Assembly: GCA_964030785.1 (NCBI GenBank)
Contig: OZ034972.1
Location: forward strand, 12,391,819-12,455,818
Source: Siderastrea siderea
Lineage: Eukaryota; Cnidaria; Anthozoa; Scleractinia; Rhizangiidae
Direction of reading: 5' to 3'
Length of the DNA: 64,000 bases
The position numbers were made by a program, and so were the translations under genes. The notes under the pieces are model-generated. The model had not been told where the DNA came from and made no database searches. It saw only the letters and a list, made by a program, of their open reading frames with translations. Shown here piece after piece: positions 43,202-55,338 of this stretch; the stretch's first letter is position 1; the number at the start of each line of letters is the position of its first letter.

Positions 43202-43924
43202 CTTTCGTACTGAAAACACTCCTTGATTACTAGAAACTTTGAATGCGTAAACAAATGCGAGGCACCCAAGTGACGTCACGGCCCGGTATTTTTGGATTAA
43301 ACTCGACCCAATCCCCTGACCATTTTTAGGGGAAAATTACAAACTTTGAGCGCTTGTAAAATCGTTAGTTTTAAAGCTAGACGTTTGAAATTTTGGAATT
43401 ATGTTTTTCGAAAGGTAAATATTATAACTAAACAAAAACAATTTTCACTTCATAGGCACTTTAAGAGTTAGAGGTTTAGGAGAGGGGCCATTTCTTGCTA
43501 AGTGGCCTCTACTTAAAGACAAAGCAGCTAAAATGAGATCATTCGGCTCCGAATAAAATCGGCTTTAATAATTTACTGAACACTTGATTCTTATCGAAGG
43601 CGAGGTCAGTTATGCAGTAAGGCTTTGCCAGGTGATACGAGATAAAAAATAATGCCAGCCTTTTGAAGGAGAACTCTAATAAAGTACCCTCGTGTAGTGT
43701 ATACACCTACAATCGAAACAACATTTGGGATACAAACATTAATTTGTGTAATCGTTTTAGTAATTACACGAAAGGCGGTGGATAAAACCCTCAGTAAATG
43801 ACGACTATTCAAATGGATTTTTCTGTGGGGTTCCTTAGTGTGCTGAACAAGCTAAGGTGAGTCTATCTTTTGAGCCTGTGCATTGGTAAAAACGGAATTT
43901 TCTTATTCAGCAGTACTACGTTCT

Positions 43925-44090
43925 ACTGTTTATTAGACTGTACAATGTAGCATTCTTTTACTGAGTCTATGGATGAAATCCTAAGGTGTGACCATTCAAA
44001 TGAAAGCTACTGAGCAGTTCTTTCCGGTGGCGCTGTTTATTACTGTTCAAGGTGGCTCTAACTTTTGCGTCCGTGGATGGAATCTTTAGG
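43925..44090 (+). repeat. 106-bp minisatellite family, copy B array 2 (shrunken)
   Basis: One and a half units where copy A has about seven (33225-33990), so the array has contracted in B or expanded in A. A further degraded unit follows at 44700-44800. Confidence 0.8.
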
Positions 44091-44104
44091 TGTCACTAAC
44101 TGAA

Positions 44105-44692
44105 TACCGTAAACTGCCGCTTATAAGCCCCCCCCCCCCCGCTTATAAGCCCCCCGGGTTATAGGCCCATGTACCTGTGAACAAAAAAATACATCCAGTT
44201 ATAAGCACCCCCGGACATAAGCCCCCCACTAGTTTTCCTAGTTTCCTGGTGAGTTTGAAGCAGAAAGCCAGACCACTCAGTTAACTAGACATTAACACTG
44301 CCAGTTTAATTAAATAGCGAAGATGACCTCAAATTAAGTGCGGGAAGCCTCACCGCTGTGAACTAGACATTAAAACTTTTAACAATGATGGCGAAGAGAA
44401 ACTCTGAGCTTCTGTTTTGTTGCGCTCCGGTTACCTTCGTGTTGTTACAGATTTTGTTCTTAAAATAAAAATGAATTCGATTTATTATGTTTTAAAGCTT
44501 AATTAAAAACTAGTAAATTAAAGATGTATTTCGATCAACACTACTGTGGCTCATTTCGAAACGTTTTTTTTTTTATTCCGCTTATAACCCCCCCCCGGAT
44601 ATAACCCCCCGGCTCCATTTATAAGCCCACCCAAAACCCCTTACGAAGTTGTATAAAACCCAGTGCTTATATTAAAGCGGCAGTTTACGGTA
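44105..44692. mobile_element. C-rich inverted-repeat element, copy B only
   Basis: Starts TACCGTAAACTGCCGCTTAT and ends with the complement (AAGCGGCAGTTTACGGTA). The interior has repeated CTTATAAGCCCCCC blocks near both ends. Flanks show an imperfect ACTGAA repeat. No coding potential. Copy A lacks it (near 33868). Confidence 0.8.
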
Positions 44693-47027
44693 GACTGAAA
44701 GCTATATTGAGTAGTACTTTCTGTAGTACGTCCTGTTTACGACGCTCTACGAGGTATTTCTAACATTTGGGTCTATGAATGAAATCCTAAGCTTCTGAGT
44801 GAGCGTTTTATATTTTTCAGTATTGCGCAAACTACGATTTTTTTTTTTCGCTTTTTTCAGTAGCCTCACGTATGACAAACGTTTTTTCGACAACAAAGGC
44901 GGTATCCTTAAACTGTTCTGGAAAGCATTTCATGCTTATAATACCGTCATCTGAACAATAACAAATCCGGACCGTACACTTATAAACTTGTACATAAATT
45001 CCCTTATCTGCACTCACTTGGGTGGAAACCGGCCACGCCCAAAATAACTGACAGATCAACTAGCGTCATGTTCTGCTTGACTGCAATAAAGTCACTTGTT
45101 TCTGTGTTTTGCATATGTTAAGAGTGTTGTTTCGAGTTGTCTGAGCTTCAAAGGGCGAATTGAAAGAAAGGATTACCATAAAGTGATGGATCTAAGGGCT
45201 GCTTCCACGAAAATAGCTCTACAATCAAAGACTAGCCCAAACAGACTGGAAATTGGTGGCCGAGAAACATTTTGTGCTGTAAGTCTGAGTAAGTATTCAG
45301 GTCGAACACATACACTTCAGACGTAACTTAAAGTTAAAACCTTCCGTGTTAGATTCTAAATACGGTCTTTTCCTTCTTTTATCTCGAGTTTTTAAGGCAT
45401 TTGGTTATAATTAGGGCCATAAAAGAAGAGGGTTGAAATAATCAATTCACGTTTTGGCTTGGTTCCACCCATATTGTTCTATTCAAAGCAATAACCACCT
45501 ACGCTTGTTACAAAAACTTTTTATCCTCGCTTACTGAGGCTTGCATGCCGAAGGCTATAAGATGCTGGTTTTCAGCAAGCATAAGCTGTCTTGAATCGTG
45601 TCGATTAACGTATGAAAATAGATGGAATATTAAAAAGAAAACAAACTACGTCGACCTTTTAAGATTGAAGACATTTCAGCTAAAGGCGTTAAAATTAAAA
45701 CTTCTTAGTATTGCCGATAGAAAGATCGACATGTAAACTCACAGTTTTCGTAGAGCCGATTAAATTTTCACGAGCCTTGTTTAGCGTTTTCACTTTTTTC
45801 AGTCTTAAACAAATTTTTAATTACACCTTTTCTTATTTTCCCCACATAAAGGAATGCACAATCCCGTTCTTTTTAAATCACTGGTTTCAAACATAATTAA
45901 TTACTAAACAAGCAGACCTTCCACAATCTTAGGATTAACTGTTTGGATTTCTTTTAAATATCGGCAATTTCTTGCTAAGGTTTGAATGCAATATCTGCTT
46001 GTCTGCTATCAACAGGACATACTTTAACAAACGAAACAACTGAGAGAGTTCTGAAACTCTCTAGTCTTCAAAAAGCACAGCAAGAATAGTGGCAGGGACT
46101 AGCTCTATGCTGTGTGCCGACCTTAATATTTAAAGTAGAAGAATTCTTATTGAGGTTCTCAGTAGTAGGTCTTCACTGGCAACCGTCTAAAAAGGGCAAA
46201 TTTTACCGTCAACCGTCAAGGAAAACAGTGAAGTTTTAGTCGTCAAACAGTATTAACTCTACGATGTTATGGTCGTTCATCGGATGCTCTAGCTCTCAAA
46301 GAGAATTGTCAAATAGTCAACCAGAAAGCACATTATGAAAAAAAAAAGGTAAACAAAAGGTTTACAAAAGGTAAAGTTTCAGTTGACGAATATCATATCA
46401 CGTTAAGTATTTTTTGTTAGTACATTCAAAATTTGTCTTGTTTTAAAAACAATAACCCAAACAATCCTCTGAAAAAGAGGAATCTTCTGATAATAACCAT
46501 CAATCGTCGGAAAGCTACCCTCTCCACTGAGTTTCCTGTCTCAAAAACTTGCTACGTGGTGGGTGGACAGAATTAAAAGCTGTAGAATGCAAGTGTCTTA
46601 GCCTGACTTGTGGGAAGCGAAAGGTAGTGCTTGAGGAAAAATGAAGTTTGAGAAAAAGTACGAGAAATGGCAATCCTCCCTTCCTTTTCAACTCGCATTA
46701 CTTTTTTTCTGGCGCGTCATTATCCTTCCGCACTCCTGAAAATGGCTAAAAACGGGCTCCATGATGGCACGCGAAGAGTAATAAATTGAGTTTAGCCGGA
46801 TTGTGTTATTCGCGCTTTTTAAAGACATGTTCGAAAGAGGAATACACGTCATTCATGTTTTTTCGAGCAGGAAGCTTTTGTGAGAGTTTTTCTGAACGCA
46901 AAAATATTTTTACGTATACCGTTACATTTAAATCTCTGCTCGAGCATATTTGTGAGTAGCCCCGCAGCTCTTAACAACCTCTAATTTCATTGGACCTTGG
47001 TATCACGCAGCTCTATTGTTTTCGGGG

Positions 47028-47333
47028 CTAGGGTCCATTGTTTTGTTGTTTGGTGTATTGTTTTCTCAGCAAATCAGAGAAGACCTTGTAATGCACCTTG
47101 CACGCTTCGCCTATTGTGGATTCCAGCGGGCTTTTTTCCCTCGTTTTTGTTTCTTTGTTTGTTTTTAGTTTTGAAAGCCTTCCCAGTTGCTCGTTTTGTT
47201 CTATTTCATATGCTACACGCTGCAGAGAACTAGAGAACGTGACTAGAATGTGTTGAATTTCCCTGGAAATTTTATCCATTGTAGTTGACGGTAGATGCTC
47301 TAAATGGCTGGCGGTATTACGAAGTGACATCAT
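47028..47333 (-). CDS. Candidate conserved exon in the duplicated unit (copy B)
   Basis: A 101-codon minus-strand frame beginning MMSLRNTASHLEHLPSTTMD is conserved without indels for 37 codons in copy A (about 37170-37285). Differences there are four synonymous and three replacement. Elsewhere the copies differ by many indels. In copy A the frame then shifts by a net 2 bp and stops. Helical, charged, no recognised domain. It could be a decaying duplicated gene exon. Confidence 0.3.
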   Translation of the reverse strand: MMSLRNTASHLEHLPSTTMDKISREIQHILVTFSSSLQRVAYEIEQNEQLGRLSKLKTNKETKTREKSPLESTIGEACKVHYKVFSDLLRKQYTKQQNNGP

Positions 47334-47390
47334 CCCATGTCGAGGAGGGTATCTTCAGTCCAAGTTTACAAGCTAAAAGCTCGTACTTGA

Positions 47391-48109
47391 TTTTTAGGAG
47401 AATGCGCCTGCTTCAAACGAATTCATACGGTATGTATACTTAGACACATTTTTCTGAAATTTGGCCTAAAGGTTCCTCCGTTCGATTCATGAGGAACAGA
47501 TCGATATCCGATTTCTCCTGAGGAACCCTATAAATGCAACACATCTCCCAACTTTTTGCTCCCTCAAACTGAACACTTTGCAACTAGAATATCGAAAAAT
47601 CTCAAGCTTACTTCAAGCTTAGAGGTAAACACTCTCGGGAGTTGTTTTGCTGCAGCGCCCACATTCCGCGATACCCGAGGAATCACTCGAATAACCCTCG
47701 GCCGCTTCGGAGCTTAACGGTTTTATCTATCATTTTTTTTTATCTATCAACTTTATTGGTCTCAAAATTTACAATAATAATTTAAAAAAAAAAAAAGGAC
47801 CAAAAAGGAATTGCGCGAACGGGAAAATAATGTTACCCATGCGAGGCGCAACCCTAAAAAACTAGTATGGTGATAAAAATCTTAAATTAAAAAAAAAATG
47901 TTATGTTCAGAGAGAAAGAAACCCGTTTAGCATTAGGCAAGTGACAAGTCAAGTGAAATCTTGGTAAAGACTTCATTCATTAAGCTTTCGTTAGTTTGTC
48001 GGTCAGAATTTCTTAGAAACCGGCGTGCGTACGAATTTTTTTTTTCCGAAGGACACCCGCGAAGGTAGGTCGTGACCGTAAAGTCTTGAAAAATGCAATG
48101 AGCCTGAGC
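47391..48109. other. Spacer between duplication copies B and C
   Basis: Contains CTCAAGCTTACTTCAAGCTT and poly-A/T runs near 47730-47900. No gene recognised. The segment around 47735-47800 may be an antisense retroelement tail. Confidence 0.3.
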
Positions 48110-49370
48110 CAAATAATTCCTTATCTGCACTGACAAGGGTGGACATCCCCGCCCACAGAAACAAACAGGTCAGCTATAGCGTCATGTTCTGCTTGACTGC
48201 AACAAATCATTTGTTTCCATGTTTTGTAAACGGTACGAGTGTTGATTTGAGTCGTCTGAGCATCACTGGCCGAATTGAAAAGCAAGGAATACCACAGACC
48301 GGTCTAAGGGTTCTTCGACGAAAAAAGCTATATGGTTAGAAACTAGCTCAAACAGGCTGGAAATCAGTGGTGGCTCACAAGCATCTTGCACTGAGTAAGT
48401 CTGAGTTAGTATTCACTGTGTCGAATACAAAGGTTAAGAGAAGCTTTAACAAATTCACCGGCTGAATTGATTTTGAACATTCCGACTCTTAATATGTAAG
48501 CGTTCTTTACCATTAATAACAAGCAGACACATAGCATGTAAACAAGAACATTTATCTTCTTTAAATAACCGTCACTTTTTAAAAGACGCAGAGGTTAGCT
48601 AGTTGCCTTGACGAAAGCCGTTAGACTTCGTTTAAGCCCATCCACTTCAGGAGTTACCTAATATCTTTGTATTAAGTTAGATTGTAAATATGGTCGTTTT
48701 CCTCACTTATGTCGAGTTTTATAGGCTTTTCAGAAGAAATGAAATAACCAATTCACGTTTGGACTTTTTTCCACCCATATTGTTCTATTCAAAGCACGTA
48801 CGCTTGTTAACAAGAACTTTTCATCCTTGCTTAGTGAGGCTTGCATGCCGAAGGGCGTCGTTTCAGAAAACATAAGCTTCTCAGTCGTACTCTTGAACCT
48901 GCACATCGATGAACTCATGAATAAAGATAGCAATTAAAAGAAAAAAACCGCGTGTCAGCGTTTTAAAGATTTAAGACATTTCAGCCAAAGGCATTAAAAC
49001 TAAAGCCACTTAGTATTGTCGATAAAAAGATCGACATGTAAACTTGCAGCTTTTTCTTGGAGCTGATTCAATTTTCACAAGCTGTGCCGGGTTCAGGCCG
49101 GAGCACTTTCAGACATAAACAAATCTGCAATTACACATTTTCGTGTTTTGTTTTTCTCGCCTGAAGAATGCACAATCCGTTCTATTTGAATAATGACTTC
49201 AAACTTAATTGCTAAACAGGCAAGGCTTTCAAAAGACTTAGGATTAAGCGTTTTAAATACCTACAATTTCTTAGTAAGGCTTCATTGCAACGACCCTCTG
49301 ATGTCTACGTGACACATTTCAAGACACGGAACAACTTAGACGAGTTTTGAAACTTTCCGGTCAGTTCAGA
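48110..49370. repeat. Segmental duplication, partial copy C
   Basis: Matches only the middle of the unit: CTTATCTGCACTGACAAGGG at 48121 corresponds to 45003 and 34194, and GACGAGTTTTGAAACTTTCC near 49340 corresponds to 35278 and 46045. It is more diverged than A and B are from each other. Confidence 0.75.
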
Positions 49371-49454
49371 AGTCCTACAGTAATTTAAGTTCTTTTGTTA
49401 ACAAATCGCTTTCAGTAATAATTGCGTACTTTTCCTTTTCTCGAAGTTCTACTT

Positions 49455-49530
49455 TGTGTGAGTTTGGGCGCTGGGCTTGTAATAATTATCTGGAGGTCCC
49501 GAGTTCAAGACCTTCTCTGTGAACACTTGG
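49455..49530 (+). mobile_element. tRNA-derived SINE fragment
   Basis: GGGCGCTGGGCTTGTAATAA followed by CTGGAGGTCCCGAGTTCAAG is the anticodon-arm to T-arm part of a tRNA-like head with a B-box. The A-box half is missing, so it is a truncated SINE, not a functional tRNA gene. Confidence 0.55.
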
Positions 49531-51240
49531 TATGAAGCCAAATGGTCGATGGTCAGCCTCCTACCAGATGGCATTTTTAAAATGTTTCTGCTTCATTTGC
49601 GATGTTACTTTCCTTTATTAACAATATCCAGTTCGCACTTTCGTACTAAATACATCAGTTGACACTGAGGATGGATTTCTCTGCAGCATATGCGTATAGT
49701 TGTGACCTTAGAACGAGGCAATTTTTTTTCCTTTTCTTGTTTATTAGGTAAAAAAACAAAAATTAGCACGTGAAAAGTGACCTTTATATGCGTATGCTGC
49801 AAATAAATCCGTACTTAAATAAAGTGATCAATCTAATCTTTAATCCTTTTGGTAATCCCATCACGAATCAAGTTGCATGTGAACATGGATCGGAAGCTAT
49901 CCCGCTTGTCCTCATTACCGAGTATGTATCGAGAACAACTTGTGTGGCAGCGTAGGGTTTTTATTAGGTTCGTCCACGGACGTTTGGTAAAAAAAAATTG
50001 CGAGATAAAACTTGTGCATGAAAAAGGTATTTCTTCTGTGAATCAACATACCAATATACTTTTGAACCGACCTTTCGATTTCGTTCAAACAGTAAAAACG
50101 TCATTTCTAATTTTGCCAACCATTTTTTTTTGTTCATTTCTTGTGCGAATGCCGAAGAATTTTCCCCTCAGACACAAATCTAGGCGACTGACAATAGCTG
50201 AAACATCTTGGCGACACTGTACTGCCAGCCCGTCCCCTGCAGGAAAGCGCTGCACTGGGACATTTGTTCAGCTAGTTTTTGGCAATACGGCTTTTCGAAA
50301 TTTCCCAACAGAAGTATTTCAGAACTTTCTTTTGAGAAGTTACACCAACAACTCGGACTTCGTGTTTCACCTCGAACAACAAAAGCAAGTCACGTTTACA
50401 ACCATAACTTTCACTAGCCGCGTCTTCATTTTGTCTTGTATCGGTCGCTACAGTGCACCTCTGTCGGTAATACGGCTTTTCATAACTCCCAAATGACTTA
50501 GAAAGTGTGACATAATGAACTAAAGAAACAAAGATTCATGGTTGTATTCAGTTACCTCTATTCAAAGCTTTCTTTTGAGACGTCATTTCAGTAACTCATG
50601 CTTCACGTTTCTAAGGTTTCAAACACCAGAAACACCTCGAACCAGAAAGGTAAGTCAAGTTTTCCATGGCCAGTGTCACTAGTTTTCTGTTCTTATTTCT
50701 TTTCTTCTTTTTATTTTCTTTTTGTCGGTTACTTGGATACAGTGATAAATGCCTCTTAAACTCGGCCATGCAGTGTTTCATTAGAAGTTTGAATATTTTT
50801 CTTCTTGGTTTCCAAGAGAGTCCGGAGCCATCATTCATAAAACTAACCTAGTACAATGAACTTTGAACAAAGTCACAGCCATGGTGATCTGACTTCATTT
50901 AAATATTTTCGCGCCAGACTGCAATTAGGAATTTATTTCTAAATAAAAGGAGTTAGGGATAGGTTGGCAAACAATCCATTATCTCTCTAATGATTTTTCT
51001 GCGGTGTGGGGGTTTGACCACAATGTTTTTCCTCGCCCTTCCGGAAAGCCAACAAAGTGCAGCTACACGACAACTCTAAAATTACCTTGAGGCTTTTGAG
51101 ATGTTTACACGCTCAGAAAGGCGTCGTTTTGGAAAGGTCAGTTTAAAGGTAAGTGCCGTTAGCTTATACGAAAAGGCTAATTTAATTTTTGTAGGGAACC
51201 CCACTGTTCTGTAATATATACTGTACTGACTATATTGAAC
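49531..51240. other. Intergenic region upstream of dystroglycan
   Basis: No recognised gene. A 215-codon plus-strand frame (49849-50496) lacks homology. Its last part partly resembles 50560-50660 (CTTTCTTTTGAGA...CACCTCGAAC...AAGTCA), so this is probably a local repeat. Confidence 0.3.
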
Positions 51241-51545
51241 ATGATCATTGGAGCAAAAGACCGCAAACTTTTGTTAAACGAAAGGACGCGCCCTGATTGG
51301 TCCGCGGTGTTTCGGGATGAGAAGTATGTGTCAATCAACGTCAATCATCAGTGAAGTACGGAAACGCGTCGCGTCTTGGCATGTGGAAGGTTGTTAGAAT
51401 CACTGAATAAAATAGTGAAATATAAGCCTGTGCGTTCCACCTGGAACGCTTCCTGAAAAGCTAACAAACGAGGAGCACTTACTTTTCTGTCAATGACAAC
51501 ACTGTGTTAGGTTTTCAACGAAGTTTGGTCACCTAAATTATCAAG
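51241..51545 (+). promoter_or_regulatory. Putative dystroglycan promoter and noncoding first exon
   Basis: An inverted CCAAT box (GATTGGTCCGCGG at 51295) and CAATCA repeats (51332-51349) precede a GC-richer segment ending in a strong donor, ATTATCAAG|GTAAGA at 51545/51546. A matching 3' splice site (TTTCAATTTACAG) lies at 55099, 80 bp before the start codon. The pairing is an inference from position and splice strength. Confidence 0.4.
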
Positions 51546-54500
51546 GTAAGACACAGAAGAAGTCAATTTTTGTTTTGTTTGAAGCTGACAGTCGAAGCAG
51601 CAAGTAAATGAGCCACTTTGATTTGAATTGCCTTTTCCCGCTTAAATTTGTTAAGTTAGTTTTTCAGAAGCACATGACGATAAGCTATGAAAATTATCTT
51701 ACCAATTGAACACACATCATTCCCTGACAGTGTGCACTACCAAATTTTTACGACGAACTTTGCAAACTGCGCGAAAATCACGCGGCGTGTAACACACGTT
51801 TTAAATGCGCGGGTAAACTTCTCTCTTCCTTCGGCATATTATTGTTCCTAAGCTTCGCCCTAAGACTGCAACAAATGTAGTTAAGTCTGTCTTCGTTATT
51901 TCTCTCTTAACGGAAAGCCAACCTGTCAAAAGGACAGCATTCTCGTTGTTTTACAAGCATATCGAATACACAGATGAAAACATGTCTTGCTTGAGTAGCA
52001 TACAAAATAGCACATAACCGATTTACATCTGAATGGCACAAGGAGTTCGTGAGAAGAAAATTAAATATATTGAATTTCTTCAAGTCAAGCCACAATTTTA
52101 TTCTGTTTCGATATTGGTCGTTGTTTTGCTGTTACATTCGAGGTTAAAAAGTTCAGATCCGACGGGCTGACAAAAGTTGGAAAGAAGTTTGAAATCAAAG
52201 TTAAGCTTAAGCTTAATATTCCTGTCCATGTGCACGTCGCTTTGATCCGGTCTTCGCAAGATTACGCGAGAACGTTTTGAAAGGTGGTAAGAAAATGAGC
52301 TTAAATTAACTTTCTCAACTCAAAATTGTTCTTCTATATTGCTTGTGTTTTCTTTTCTGCTTGAAATTTAATTTCATGGTCTTCTTACTGGTCAAAGCAA
52401 AGCTTGAGAACATCACAGAGTTTTTACTTCAAGCTCGATAAATATGCACGCGGGATTAGAAGTTAAGCCTTACTCGCCGTTAGATGGTTAGATGTGTTCT
52501 TAACGAAAGTAAATCTCCAATTGTTACAAATCTCTCTGCTCTGGTTAACAATGCGTCAAGCTACTATGACAGTTGTTAAGTGCGGGCGTGATTCTTTAGA
52601 CGAAACAGCTGACGCTAAAAACAACTCAGTCGCAAGTAAAAACAAAGCCTACTAATTCGTGGTCAGATTTGTAAAATTCAGCACCAAAACAGAGTCAAGC
52701 AAACATTGGTGTNNNNNNNNNNNNNNNNNNNNNNNNNNNNNNNNNNNNNNNNNNNNNNNNNNNNNNNNNNNNNNNNNNNNNNNNNNNNNNNNNNNNNNNN
52801 NNNNNNNNNNNNNNNNNNNNNNNNNNNNNNNNNNNNNNNNNNNNNNNNNNNNNNNNNNNNNNNNNNNNNNNNNNNNNNNNNNNNNNNNNNNNNNNNNNNN
52901 NNNNNNNNNNNNTTGTCGCTTTCCTGTTTCCATGGAACGTTTAATCACAGGTCCCGCACGATCAGAATTTCTTTGCTGATCATTGATGCCGGTGTGAGGT
53001 GAATATTTAATGATTCATGAGTGATGCAGAAGGTATAACCTTAACACAGCCTGTATGATAATAGTCACCACGGTGGTGACAGAGTTTAGAGAGATTGTTG
53101 AGCGATAAAATTGGTTTTTAAAAAAGCGATAATGGGGTTCTAATGATCACGATTCAAACTGTTGATATAGGAAATTTTTCGATCACGATAGGACTTTATA
53201 TTTCTGGGCATACGGAAAATATTCCAGTAGATTGTAACTCTCTCTTTTTACGGAAGGACGGCAAAATGTTACACAGACAAAGATTGAAGAATTGATAGCA
53301 CTGGTAGCTTAATTTTATTTCGGCGATCTTGACCTTTTCATCCGAGATTTCTAACTTAATTGAAGTTGAACAACTGATAGACATGAGAAAATTCGTGATA
53401 ACTGCAACGTTGGCAAAGTGCATTCAGATATTGTCACTATTACGACAGGAAAAGCCTCTACAGATACAATACAATGTAAATATGTTGATAATGAATTTAA
53501 AATAAGCTTCTACGTTATTTCTGAAGCTGACCAGTTTCATTGTTAATTATAATTAGCGTTAGTGAAGCTTTTAAATTTAATTTTTTTAACGATTTCCTCT
53601 GTACATGTAGTAATCTACTTTATTCTGGTGTATTTACAGTAAATCTAATTTTATTTAACAGTGGGTGCAAGAGTAGTGTGATTTTGCCACCCAGTTCTTG
53701 TTTTGTGATAAATGTAACAATACCTGATACAAGTCGTAATTAAGAACAATTCAATTATAAAATTGTGGCTCGCCTCGTCATGAAAATCTTATCCTATTCG
53801 TGTTAAATTCTTAATTTGCCACTGATCTTTCCATCTCTCCATGAAATGTTTTGAGCCCTTTTTAGACTGCAGTGTTGAGAGTGTTAGTGTCCAAGATGGA
53901 CTAAGATATAATTCGTCAGTCTAGTGACATTTGACTTCATATGAATGATGAAAGTAAAATACATTGTAATGGTATCGATTGCACATATTCAATATGAAAG
54001 CCATTCACAGTGGAAAACAATTTGCAACACCCATTTCCTGTTCATTCAAAGAGCGTTGTTTTCAGAAATGCTTCCAGAAACTTGGATGCTAAATCAAGTA
54101 TTTTCAGGATAATCAGTAGTCCATAATACGGTAGTTAAGTTTTTGTTGAAAAGCTGAGGATTTTATGTTACTTCAACTTCTACATATTCACAAAACATTC
54201 TATAATTTGAACTGCATTGCTTCTAACAGAAAAAAGTGAATGGCACCATTTAAAATGTATTCATTCTAAAAAAGTCGTATTTGTAAATATAGCTTTTGAA
54301 ATCTCCTATAGCTTGGCTTCTGCACTCTAACTACTTTTGATAGCATTCACACTACAATTAGTTTTCACATTAATCTACATCTACATCTATAACTTAATGT
54401 GGTTAAAAAAGTCATTTCAACAGCAAATTGAGCCAGATTTTCAAAGAATGTTTTGAAGTCTGCAATTAGCTTTGGAACAATAATATTGAGGCATTGTATT

Positions 54501-55099
54501 CATTCATTTATCCACACCAATGTAAAGTGGTTCAAATATTAAATATTAAAAGTCATTCATAGTCTAAAATAACTGCTTTTGTATTTTAAAGCCCTAAGGG
54601 TGATCACTCAAAGCTTGTTGCTTTTTTTTCTTGTGGGAGAATTTTGTGTGCAGGCTACATCAGAAAGTTATCAGGACTTGTATACCCCGCCCACTCCCCT
54701 CCCCCCGTCCCCGAAACCAAAGGCAACGGGCCTTTGAGTTGAATCCTTTGTAAATATAACTTTTGAAATCTCCTTTAATAGTGGAAAGGTCTGACTTAAT
54801 GATCCTGATGACTGAGATAAGTGTGTCTGACAATATTGCTATCTCTCACATCCTTCACTCCTGGTTTCTCTGCCTCTTCTTTGGTGGCTAAGACCTTTTC
54901 ACTTTTGCTAATGAAGAAAAAATTACTGAAAACTAAATAGCATATTATTTTCTCCACTTCCTGTCATTTTATGAAAACAAATTTCTCTGGGTTACCACAC
55001 CTTTTCTCTCTAAATCTTTATCCTTTTTCCTAACCCCTCCAAGGTTAATATTATTTGATCCAGGCTTACAATAAAACATTGTTTGATTTCAATTTACAG
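51546..55099 (+). other. Putative first (5' UTR) intron of dystroglycan
   Basis: AT-rich, with no recognised exon or mobile element. Includes the 200-N gap. CTACATCTACATCTA near 54370 is a minor simple repeat. Confidence 0.35.
52713..52912. other. Assembly gap (200 N)
   Basis: Exactly 200 consecutive N, a round number suggesting a scaffold placeholder, not a measured length. Confidence 0.99.
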
Positions 55100-55179
55100 A
55101 TTTATCGATGATTTCTTGATTTGCTGAAAACTGTGTGACAAGAGGAAGTGTAACATCAGACATTATCCTGTCTACAAAA

Positions 55180-55338
55180 ATGAGCTTCAGAATATACATC
55201 TTTTGCCTTCTTGTGACACTTATATGTGGAAAAGAACTGGATGACCACTTTTACAGAAGACTACCAAATACCATTGCTGTTGTTGGGAGGTCATTTGAAT
55301 ATTTTTTACCCTCTCATGATGAAGGACAACAATACATG
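55180..55338 (+). CDS. DAG1: Dystroglycan coding exon 1 (signal peptide)
   Basis: MSFRIYIFCLLVTLICGKEL is a classic signal peptide, probably cleaved after CG or GK. It continues to the start of the first Ig-like strand (RLPNTIAVVGRSFEYFLP) and ends at CATG|GTACGA. An in-frame GTG lies upstream, but this ATG (AAAAATGAGC) has the better context and places the hydrophobic core at residues 4-16. 53 codons, phase 0. Confidence 0.9.

Larger units (their letters stand above)
42219..43460. mobile_element. TTAA-flanked 1.24-kb element with promoter-like inverted repeats and two inward-facing exons
   Basis: TTAA borders both ends (42215-42218 and 43461-43464). Termini are AGTGCCTATGAAGTGAAAAT and its complement. 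Inverted repeats extend about 200 bp. Each arm ends inward with TGACGTCA (42404 and 43271) just before a coding start. Copy A has the uninterrupted TTAA site (32678-32681). The interior is a THAP-like exon on the plus strand and an acidic exon on the minus strand. No transposase core is present, so it is probably an internally deleted derivative. Confidence 0.8.
38430..47390. repeat. Segmental duplication, copy B (about 9 kb)
   Basis: Direct-orientation partner of copy A, separated from it by about 1.1 kb that includes the Penelope-like element. It differs by insertion of a LINE fragment (40784-41244), a TTAA element (42219-43460) and a C-rich inverted-repeat element (44105-44692), all missing from copy A. 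Confidence 0.85.

Noticed and set aside
49455..49530. Functional tRNA gene
   Set aside because: Only the anticodon-arm to T-arm part is present and the acceptor and D arms are missing. This fits a SINE remnant.
49849..50496. 215-codon open frame
   Set aside because: No recognisable domain, no clear promoter, and part of it resembles a nearby repeat. Length alone is not enough.
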